From RGIG8748 sp045544515 (lineage in GTDB: Bacteria > Bacillota > Clostridia > UMGS1810): 64,000 nucleotides of DNA. The DNA is taken from contig JAZPZD010000015.1 of the NCBI GenBank assembly GCA_045544515.1, forward strand, positions 62,001 to 126,000. The letters run 5' to 3'. Under the pieces are notes generated by a model. The model was not told the DNA's origin. It searched no databases and saw only the letters and a program-made list of their open reading frames with translations. Below, piece after piece: positions 57,437 to 64,000 of the stretch; within the stretch, counting starts at the first letter, position 1, and each line of letters opens with the position of its first letter. Both the position numbers and the translations under genes were made by a program.

Positions 57437-59689
57437 TTACTCCTCTGTTACAACTATTTTGCCGCCTTTGGCATCGACCTTAAGTGTCATACCTTTTTTA
57501 AGAGTTTCCGACAGTATAAGCGAAGAAACAGCATCCTCCACAGAGGTTTGGATTTCTCTTCGTATAGGTCTTGCACCGTAGCGTTCCTGGTAGCCGTTAT
57601 CAACGAGTGTTTCCTTGGCTTTGTCGGTAATTTGGAATTTGATGCCCATAGACTTAAGCTCTTTTTCCATATCTCTGAGCATAAGAGCACAAATCTCTGT
57701 AAGCTCTTTTTTGGTAAGAGGTTTAAACTCTACAACCTCGTCTACTCTGTTTAAAAACTCGGGGCGGAAAATCTCTTTTAATGCACTTTCTATCTTGGCA
57801 CTTACGCCGTTTCCTGTGCTCAAAAATCCCATATTGGCAGAAGAGCCCACGCTTGTGCCTGCGTTACTTGTCATTATTATTATGGTGTTTTCAAAGTTTA
57901 CCGTTCTGCCCTGGGAGTCGGTTATTCTGCCGTCGTCCAATATCTGCAAAAGGATATTGAACACATCGGCGTGTGCCTTTTCTATTTCGTCCAAAAGAAT
58001 TACACTGTACGGTCTTCTTCTTACCTTTTCCGTAAGCTGACCGCCGTCATCATAGCCCACATATCCCGGAGGGGAACCTGTGATTTTGGCAACGGAGTGC
58101 TTTTCCATATATTCGCTCATATCAAGGCGGATAAGCGATGCCTCGTCGTCAAAGAGACTCTCGGCAAGTGCCTTGACAAGCTCGGTTTTACCAACGCCTG
58201 TGGGGCCTACAAATATAAAGGATACGGGTCTTTTTTTGGTAAGCTTGAGTGCTCGGTTTCTTCTTACGGCACGGGCTACTGCCTCTACCGCATTGTCCTG
58301 ACCTACAAGTCGCATATGAAGTCTGCTCTCTAAATTGAGTAGCTTTTCTTTGTCGGTTTCGGTTATGTTTTTAACAGGTATTCCTGTCCACAATTCAATT
58401 ACTGCGGCAACATCGGCTGATGTAACCTTGGTTTCTCTCTGTCTTGCTCTTAAAGCTGTCCTCTCGCCTTCAAGACGGCACTTTTCGCCCTTTAGTCTTG
58501 CAATCTCCTCGTATTGAGGTTCTTCGGTTTCCTCTTCCAACCGGTTAAGGCGTTCGGATACAAGCTGCAGCTCGGCATTGGCCTTGATGATATTTGTTGT
58601 ATAGGGGCTGTCGATATTGAGCTTTGATGCAGCCTCGTCCAATACATCTATCGCTTTGTCCGGGAAAAAGCGGTCGTTTATATACTTGCCTGCAAGAACA
58701 ACAGTTTCTCTTACAACATCTTCGTCTATTGTGATATTATGAAAATCCTCGTAGTAGTCCTTGATACCCATAAGGATTTCCACAGTTTCCTCCATAGAGG
58801 GTTCGTCTAAAATCACAGGCTGAAAACGCCTCTCAAGTGCGGCGTCCTTTTCGATATATTTGCGGTATTCATCGAGTGTTGTGGCACCGATTACCTGGAT
58901 TTCGCCTTTGGAAAGTGCGGGCTTTAGTATATTTGCCGCATTCATAGCACCGTCGGCATCGCCTGCACTTACGATGGAATGAATTTCGTCTATAACAAGG
59001 ATGGTGTTATCCTGTTTTGCCTCTTCTATGATGTTCTTAAGGCGGCTTTCAAACTGACCTCTGTACTGTGTGCCTGCCACAATCGACGAAAGATCAAGAA
59101 GATACACCTCGGCATTCTGAAGTCTTTCGGGCACAGTGCCGTCTGCAATCCTCTGGGCAATACCCTCTGCTACTGCAGTTTTGCCCACACCGGGAGCACC
59201 GAGAAGAACAGGATTGTTCTTGGAACGGCGGTTTAGTATCTGAACGGCTCTTTCTATCTCTTTTTCTCTGCCTATTACTCTGTCCAAGAGAGAGTGCTTT
59301 GCCTTTTCGGTGAGGTTGACACCAAAGTTATTTAGGCACTTTTTCTTTTTCTGCTGATTTTTGATGCCTTTTTTGATGCCGTTGTCCTTGATGGGTATTC
59401 TTTCGCCGTCGTCGGAATTATTTACGGGCATCATAAGGTTGCCCCCGCCCATCAAATCTTCAAACGCTTCATTAAAGTCGCCGTTTTCCAAAAAGTCGCC
59501 AAAGCCTGCAACCATATTTTCTATATCAGACGGTTCAATGCCAAACTGCTCGGCAAGCTGATTTACGGGTGTTATATTCTTTTTTATGGCACAGGGCAGG
59601 CAATAGCCCTCGTTTATCATTTTGGTGCCGTCGCTTCTTGATACAAACACAACGGCAGGGTTTTTATTACAAATTGAGCATAGCTTCAT
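57437..59689 (-). CDS. ClpE-like AAA+ unfoldase with N-terminal zinc finger
   Basis: A 750-residue Hsp100 ATPase. The N-terminus is a C4 zinc finger (CSICNKN...YCLPC), as in ClpE, in place of the double Clp_N repeat. AAA1 has Walker A GAPGVGKTAVAEG near residue 167 and Walker B ILVIDEIHSIV near 235. A short UVR-like coiled coil lies near residues 395-430. AAA2 has GPTGVGKTELVKALAE near 490 and VILLDEIEKAH near 555, then a ClpB_D2-small domain. It probably feeds ClpP. It leads an operon with two cyclophilins. No CtsR heptad operator is seen. Confidence 0.92.
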   Translation of the reverse strand: MKLCSICNKNPAVVFVSRSDGTKMINEGYCLPCAIKKNITPVNQLAEQFGIEPSDIENMVAGFGDFLENGDFNEAFEDLMGGGNLMMPVNNSDDGERIPIKDNGIKKGIKNQQKKKKCLNNFGVNLTEKAKHSLLDRVIGREKEIERAVQILNRRSKNNPVLLGAPGVGKTAVAEGIAQRIADGTVPERLQNAEVYLLDLSSIVAGTQYRGQFESRLKNIIEEAKQDNTILVIDEIHSIVSAGDADGAMNAANILKPALSKGEIQVIGATTLDEYRKYIEKDAALERRFQPVILDEPSMEETVEILMGIKDYYEDFHNITIDEDVVRETVVLAGKYINDRFFPDKAIDVLDEAASKLNIDSPYTTNIIKANAELQLVSERLNRLEEETEEPQYEEIARLKGEKCRLEGERTALRARQRETKVTSADVAAVIELWTGIPVKNITETDKEKLLNLESRLHMRLVGQDNAVEAVARAVRRNRALKLTKKRPVSFIFVGPTGVGKTELVKALAESLFDDEASLIRLDMSEYMEKHSVAKITGSPPGYVGYDDGGQLTEKVRRRPYSVILLDEIEKAHADVFNILLQILDDGRITDSQGRTVNFENTIIIMTSNAGTSVGSSANMGFLSTGNGVSAKIESALKEIFRPEFLNRVDEVVEFKPLTKKELTEICALMLRDMEKELKSMGIKFQITDKAKETLVDNGYQERYGARPIRREIQTSVEDAVSSLILSETLKKGMTLKVDAKGGKIVVTEE

Positions 59690-59721
59690 TATATTACCTC
59701 ATTTTCAAAATACTATCTCGT

Positions 59722-59751
59722 ATTGTATCACAATATCGCATACAAATTCAA
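59722..59751 (-). promoter_or_regulatory. Promoter of the ClpE-cyclophilin operon
   Basis: TTGAAT (59746-59751), 18 nt, TACAAT (59722-59727) on the minus strand. Confidence 0.6.
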
Positions 59752-59795
59752 TAGCGATTTGCTTTTTTCATAATTTATTTACAATTAAAGACAAA

Positions 59796-61010
59796 TTAAT
59801 CAAAATCGTACAAATCATCGCCCAGAGGTGCACCCGAATAGAACACCATAACGCAATCGGGCTTGATTTTTTCTATATATTCCGGCACATTTATCTTTTC
59901 GCCTACATAAAATGCGTCGGAACGGACATCTGTTACATAGAGCTGCGATGTGTTAAGGCTCAAAAACGGCACAAGTGCACAGGCGTACGAATCGCGGATT
60001 ATGAGGATTTTTTTGCCGTTGGGGTTTAACTTGTTTGTGATTATCTGCTCCCTGAAATCTCCTCCGCTGTATGCGGCATAGGGGTTTTTGGTGTACAAAT
60101 CCTTTGTTTCGACATTTTCCATATACATTACCGTATCTTGAAAACTACCCTCGCGGAAGTGGTCTTTTAAAGGCTGTGCTTCTGTAAGGTGCGTCTTGAA
60201 CTTTGGGGTTATTACATCAAAATCGTCTACGCCCCTTGAAGTGAAGAACCTGCCCACCTTTTTGCCTTGCGAACCCAAAAACCAGTCCTTATAAGTCTTG
60301 ATATTATAATTGGATATATCTGTCTTTTCCTTGTCGTAAGGATAGGCATATCTGTCCTGTAGCTCGGCGAGGATTTTTCCCGTACCCCACAGAGCACCGC
60401 CACTTTTCCAATGGTGGTCGGTTACAAAGAACATATCCTCTTCGCTCAATCCGTCCTCGTGCATTTTGTCAATAAGATTAAGTGTGGGGATATCCTTTTG
60501 TTTAAGAAAATCAAAAAGTCTGTCACAGTTAAATTTGGTATAATCCTCAATATTGGGTGCGTATTTCAGGTCGTGTCCCTTGCTGGGAGCTATTACATAC
60601 AAAAAGTCCGCACCGTTTTTGCTGCTTGCCTCCTCGAGCTCTTTGACCTTGTCTACCCTGTATGAGAGAATATCATCGGTAATAACATATCGGGTGTTGG
60701 CAAGATAGCCGTTATCTGCCTTTACCACTATCATATCGTCCTTAGTGATGATGCGTGTGCCGATGGCATTATTAAACACCGAATTGATATCCACCAGATT
60801 GTTGTGATATGTAAGGTTTGCAGATGCACACTTTTCTGCATTGGCGGTAAAGGTTTTGAAAGCATCAAAAACGCCGACAGAACGAATGTCATTAAAAAAC
60901 GCAAATGCTGTATCCTTTAACCCAAAGACAAAGCTTTTAGATGCCATACCGCCTATGACAACAAGAGCGGCAACTATACATAGTGCAAGGTTTTTATTAA
61001 ACTTTTTCAT
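59796..61010 (-). CDS. DHHW family protein (AlgJ/AlgX-like), second copy
   Basis: A 404-residue protein with an N-terminal membrane anchor (residues 9-29) and an extracytoplasmic SGNH-like domain. It has the complete family motif VTDHHWKSGGALWG near residue 200 and IIRDSYACALVPFLSLN near residue 347. It lies 12 nt after the MBOAT gene and is the last gene of the malQ-MBOAT-DHHW run. Compared with the 375-residue copy it keeps the canonical Trp in DHHW. Confidence 0.9.
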   Translation of the reverse strand: MKKFNKNLALCIVAALVVIGGMASKSFVFGLKDTAFAFFNDIRSVGVFDAFKTFTANAEKCASANLTYHNNLVDINSVFNNAIGTRIITKDDMIVVKADNGYLANTRYVITDDILSYRVDKVKELEEASSKNGADFLYVIAPSKGHDLKYAPNIEDYTKFNCDRLFDFLKQKDIPTLNLIDKMHEDGLSEEDMFFVTDHHWKSGGALWGTGKILAELQDRYAYPYDKEKTDISNYNIKTYKDWFLGSQGKKVGRFFTSRGVDDFDVITPKFKTHLTEAQPLKDHFREGSFQDTVMYMENVETKDLYTKNPYAAYSGGDFREQIITNKLNPNGKKILIIRDSYACALVPFLSLNTSQLYVTDVRSDAFYVGEKINVPEYIEKIKPDCVMVFYSGAPLGDDLYDFD

Positions 61011-61022
61011 AGCTGCCTCCTG

Positions 61023-62447
61023 TTAAAAGTTGAAATATATAAACGGATTGTATGACGAAGAAACAAGGCTCGATATACTAATCACAAATATAACGGCAAG
61101 AGCACATACATATATTATATCCGTAAAAAGATTTTGTTTTATCCTCTTTGCCACAGCTTTAAATATCGGCACAGAGCAAAGTGCACCGATAGTGAGCATT
61201 ACGGCATTTTGACACAAGTACCCTGTAAACATACCGTCTGCAAACGAGTTGCCCGCAAGTCCGAGCATTGACTTTATGTATGTAAATGCGATATTAAGGC
61301 TGTCTGCTCTGAATATTACCCAGCCCATTATTACAAAAAACATTGTATAGAGCCATTTGAATGCTGTCGAAATTTTTCCGCCGCCAGACTTTAGACCTAA
61401 AACCTTTTCCAATGTGAGAAGAACAAAATACATAACCCCCCACACCACAAAGGTCCAGTTGGCACCGTGCCATATTCCTGTTAGAAGCCATACGGCAAAG
61501 AGATTAAACACAAGTCTTGCCTTTTTGACACGGCTGCCGCCAAGGGGAATGTACACATAATCTCTGAACCAGCTGCCCAGTGACATATGCCATCTCCGCC
61601 AGAATTCCGACACAGTTGAGGAAATGTACGGATAGTTGAAATTCTCCAGAAAGTGAAAGCCAAACATCCTGCCAAGACCTATCGCCATATCGCTGTAACC
61701 CGAAAAGTCAAAGAAAATCTGGAATGTGTAGCCTATGGCACAAAGCCACCCAAACATCACAGAGATTTCTTTGCCTGCGGCACACATATTAAAGCCCTTG
61801 TCTGCCAGGATACCAAAGGTGTTGGCAAGGAGGACTTTCTTGCCGAGGCCTATTACAAATCGGGCAAAACCGCTTGCAAAATCCTCAAGGGTTTCTCTGC
61901 GGTTTAGTATCTCGCGGGCTACGGTTTCGTACCTTACTATCGGCCCTGCAATAAGCTGCGGGAAGAATGCTATGTAAAGACCTACATTCAAAATGTTTTT
62001 TTGCATTTCGCCTTTGTCACGATACACATCTATTACATAGCTCATAGCCTGAAAGGTAAAAAACGATATACCGATAGGCAGAGCAATCTGTGCAACTCTC
62101 GGACTTATATCCAATGCAGAGCATAGCACCGCCTCGGTAAAGTTTAAGTATTTGAACACAAAAAGAAGTGACAAATCCAACACGCACGCCGCTGCAAGCG
62201 AGGCTTTGGCAAGGCTTATGTTGCCGCATTTTTTGTATTTGTCTACAAGAATACCGAAAAACCAGTTTACAAAGATTGATGCAAGCATAACAAGCACAAA
62301 CTTTGGCTCGCCCCAAGCGTAAAAAACAAGGCTTGCAATCAGCAAAAAAACATTCTGCAGTGTTCGGCTTTTTTTCAAAAGCAAATAATAGACCGTTAGT
62401 GTAAACGGCAAAAAAAGATATATAAATACAGTGCTCGAAAAAAGCAT
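61023..62447 (-). CDS. MBOAT family O-acyltransferase, second copy
   Basis: A 474-residue polytopic acyltransferase. Motifs VSEFWRRWHMSLGSWFRDYV near residue 300 and LTGIWHGANWTFVVWG near 335 hold the family His. ATG at 62447 follows AAGGAGG; the longer ORF adds 7 residues. It is partnered with the DHHW gene downstream, in parallel with the first cluster at 7.2-11.8 kb; here there is no DUF4358 or SLH-GDSL partner. Confidence 0.93.
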   Translation of the reverse strand: MLFSSTVFIYLFLPFTLTVYYLLLKKSRTLQNVFLLIASLVFYAWGEPKFVLVMLASIFVNWFFGILVDKYKKCGNISLAKASLAAACVLDLSLLFVFKYLNFTEAVLCSALDISPRVAQIALPIGISFFTFQAMSYVIDVYRDKGEMQKNILNVGLYIAFFPQLIAGPIVRYETVAREILNRRETLEDFASGFARFVIGLGKKVLLANTFGILADKGFNMCAAGKEISVMFGWLCAIGYTFQIFFDFSGYSDMAIGLGRMFGFHFLENFNYPYISSTVSEFWRRWHMSLGSWFRDYVYIPLGGSRVKKARLVFNLFAVWLLTGIWHGANWTFVVWGVMYFVLLTLEKVLGLKSGGGKISTAFKWLYTMFFVIMGWVIFRADSLNIAFTYIKSMLGLAGNSFADGMFTGYLCQNAVMLTIGALCSVPIFKAVAKRIKQNLFTDIIYVCALAVIFVISISSLVSSSYNPFIYFNF

Positions 62448-62474
62448 TTTTTCCTCCTTGGTAAACAAAACATC

Positions 62475-63902
62475 TTATCTGAAGTACATATATTTGAGCT
62501 TTCTGAAATAATCTTTGTCTATCCCTGCAAGCTGCTCTTTGGTTACTCTGTACTGCCAGTTGCCGTCAGCTTTGCCGGGGATGTTTAGTCTTGTGTCCGA
62601 GCCGTAGCCCAAAAGATCCTGAATGGGCATAATAACAAGCGATGCGTGGCTTTGGTACACTGTGCGGATTATGCTCTTTAATCCCGCCTCCCAGTTTGCT
62701 TCGTGGCCGCAGTAGGCGAGCATATTTTGTCTCAAAGATGGCTCTAACTCCCAAAGATAACCCAAAAGGGTGTTGTTGTCGTGTGTGCCTGTGTATGCCA
62801 CACAGTTTTCGGGATAGTTGTGCGGTTTGTGTGTACTGTCGCCATCGGACAAAAATCCGAACTGGAACACTCTCATACCTGGGAAACCGCTATCCTTAAC
62901 AAGCTGTGCAACCTCAAAGGTGATATCGCCCAAATCCTCTGCGATAATCTCTATACCGTTCGAGGCATTTTTGATAGCCGAAATAAGCTCCATACCAGGG
63001 CCCTTTTCCCATTTGCCCTCTCTGGCGGTTTCTGCCAAAGCGGGTACAGACCAGTAGGACTCTATCGCTCTGAAATGGTCTATGCGAACAGCATCGAACA
63101 TTCTTGACATATGCTCTATCCTATCGCACCACCATTTGTAGCCGTCTTTTTTCATTTCGTTCCAGTCATAGAGTGGGTTGCCCCAAAGCTGACCGTCCTG
63201 ACAAAAATAATCGGGCGGAACACCTGCAACATGGGTGGGTCTGCCGTCTTTGTCCAGAAGATACTGCTTTTGGTTGCTCCACACATCGCAGCTATCGAGC
63301 GAAACATATATCGGCATATCGCCTATTATCCTGATGCCTTTGGAATTGGCATAGCTTCTGATATCTGCCCACTGTGTAAAAAATTCGTACTGGATAAACT
63401 TCCATGCAAAAAGCACATCCTCATCAAACTCATCTGTATGCCAGTCCATCCACGGCTTTTGCTCGTTGGCGTCCTTTAGTGCCATAAATTCGCAGAATTT
63501 TTTGAGATAATGGTCTTTTTCTATAAATTCTTCTATCTTGGTTCTGTCATTTACCCTTTGGGCTGCCTTTTTGAGCAGGGCAACCCTTGTGTGATAAAGC
63601 CTTACAAACTCTGCCACATAGGGTGTCTGCTGCTTAAATTCATTTAATTCATCGTCTGTAACAAGCCCCTTGAAATTGAGGATATTTAAGTCCACAAAAT
63701 ACGGATTGCCGCCAAAGGTGGAATAGGATTTGTATGGGGAATTGCACTCGTCTACCATACAAAACGGCAAAACCTGCCAATATGAAAAACCGCATTCTGC
63801 CAGAAAATCCACAAACTCCTTTGCCTCATAACCGAAGCTGCCTATGGAATAGTCTCCGTATAGTGATGATATGTGCATAAGCACGCCGCTTTTTCTTTCC
63901 AT
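62475..63902 (-). CDS. malQ: 4-alpha-glucanotransferase
   Basis: A 475-residue GH77 enzyme that transfers maltodextrin segments (glycogen and maltose metabolism). Visible family stretches are SPYKSYSTFGGNPYFVDL near residue 56, RIIGDMPIYVSLDSCDVW near 195, the nucleophile region DAVRIDHFRAIESYW near 270, and EIIAEDLGD near 320. GGAGAATATTA precedes the ATG. It starts the run with the MBOAT and DHHW genes, though a metabolic link is not evident. Confidence 0.95.
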   Translation of the reverse strand: MERKSGVLMHISSLYGDYSIGSFGYEAKEFVDFLAECGFSYWQVLPFCMVDECNSPYKSYSTFGGNPYFVDLNILNFKGLVTDDELNEFKQQTPYVAEFVRLYHTRVALLKKAAQRVNDRTKIEEFIEKDHYLKKFCEFMALKDANEQKPWMDWHTDEFDEDVLFAWKFIQYEFFTQWADIRSYANSKGIRIIGDMPIYVSLDSCDVWSNQKQYLLDKDGRPTHVAGVPPDYFCQDGQLWGNPLYDWNEMKKDGYKWWCDRIEHMSRMFDAVRIDHFRAIESYWSVPALAETAREGKWEKGPGMELISAIKNASNGIEIIAEDLGDITFEVAQLVKDSGFPGMRVFQFGFLSDGDSTHKPHNYPENCVAYTGTHDNNTLLGYLWELEPSLRQNMLAYCGHEANWEAGLKSIIRTVYQSHASLVIMPIQDLLGYGSDTRLNIPGKADGNWQYRVTKEQLAGIDKDYFRKLKYMYFR

Positions 63903-63912
63903 TAATATTCTC

Positions 63913-64000
63913 CTAACCTAAAAAGAAATCTGATATCAGCATAATGCAAAAGCCCAAAAGAAGTGCATAGGTTGCACCCCGCTGACTTCCGTGTGCGTGA
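63913..64000 (-). CDS. C-terminal end of a membrane protein, possibly ZIP family (partial)
   Basis: Only the last 28 residues are in the window, ending at a TAG at 63913-63915. The tail GATYALLLGFCIMLISDFFLG is hydrophobic and resembles the C-terminus of the ZIP transporter at 11977 (TIMFTLGFTLMMALDVALG). The gene continues beyond the right edge and lies 10 nt upstream of malQ. The ZIP assignment is tentative. Confidence 0.5.
   Translation of the reverse strand, partial: HAHGSQRGATYALLLGFCIMLISDFFLG

Overview
The window looks like a chromosomal segment of an anaerobic, spore-forming, S-layer-bearing member of the Clostridia. The direct evidence is spoIIR, two large proteins with S-layer-homology (SLH) repeats, a rubredoxin, an indolepyruvate:ferredoxin oxidoreductase, a T-box leader, a glycine riboswitch fragment and a tmRNA with a Clostridia-style tag. 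Most genes are ordinary core or metabolic genes in short operons with clear TTGACA/TATAAT-type promoters and hairpin terminators. No rRNA, prophage, insertion sequence or CRISPR array is visible. Layout, left to right. 1-2.8 kb: an edge-truncated glycine riboswitch, an AGCS amino-acid symporter, an alpha/beta hydrolase and a small XRE regulator. 2.87-6.15 kb: an AT-rich islet with two genes (an AlbA/Schlafen-type ATP-binding regulator and an unknown protein), bounded by 15-bp direct repeats, one of which is the 3' end of ssrA (tmRNA). 6.1-11.8 kb: tmRNA, a phosphoribosyltransferase, and a four-gene surface-acylation cluster (SLH-GDSL hydrolase, DUF4358 lipoprotein, MBOAT acyltransferase, DHHW protein). 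12-13.1 kb: a ZIP metal transporter and a dispersed structured repeat. 13.1-18.9 kb: a T-box-controlled aromatic amino-acid catabolic operon (Na+/solute symporter, acyl-CoA synthetase, iorA, iorB). 19-26.6 kb: two zinc-ribbon proteins, two CobW-type GTPases, a four-helix-bundle protein, tRNA-Met and a GntR-ABC module. 26.6-31.7 kb: a candidate structured RNA, a rubredoxin, an amino-acid ABC operon and an HtrA protease. 31.7-36.1 kb: a two-component system, an AI-2E family exporter and apgM. 36.3-44.3 kb: galE, an unknown gene, rlmD, an AAA/DUF4143 ATPase, an SGNH hydrolase, a SulP transporter, tRNA-Gln and pyrophosphatase. 44.3-52.3 kb: two SLH paralogues separated by the second copy of the dispersed repeat and a second AAA/DUF4143 ATPase. 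52.7-64 kb: ispE, spoIIR with three small genes, gapA, a ClpE-like/cyclophilin proteostasis operon, a second DHHW-MBOAT pair with malQ, and an edge-truncated membrane protein. How the parts fit. The tyrosine-type T-box ties tRNA charging to an uptake and oxidation route for aromatic keto acids. Three 11-bp-spaced half-sites ahead of htrA link the neighbouring two-component system to envelope quality control. The two acylation clusters and the two SLH proteins indicate heavy investment in the cell surface. Most unusual features: (i) a ~255-bp repeat core in two inverted copies 35 kb apart, each bracketed by two copies of a locus-specific palindrome and carrying a covarying stem; (ii) a ~246-nt multi-stem element at 26657-26902; (iii) the ssrA islet; and (iv) three unrelated ATPase genes whose promoters are each embedded in a private repeat motif.
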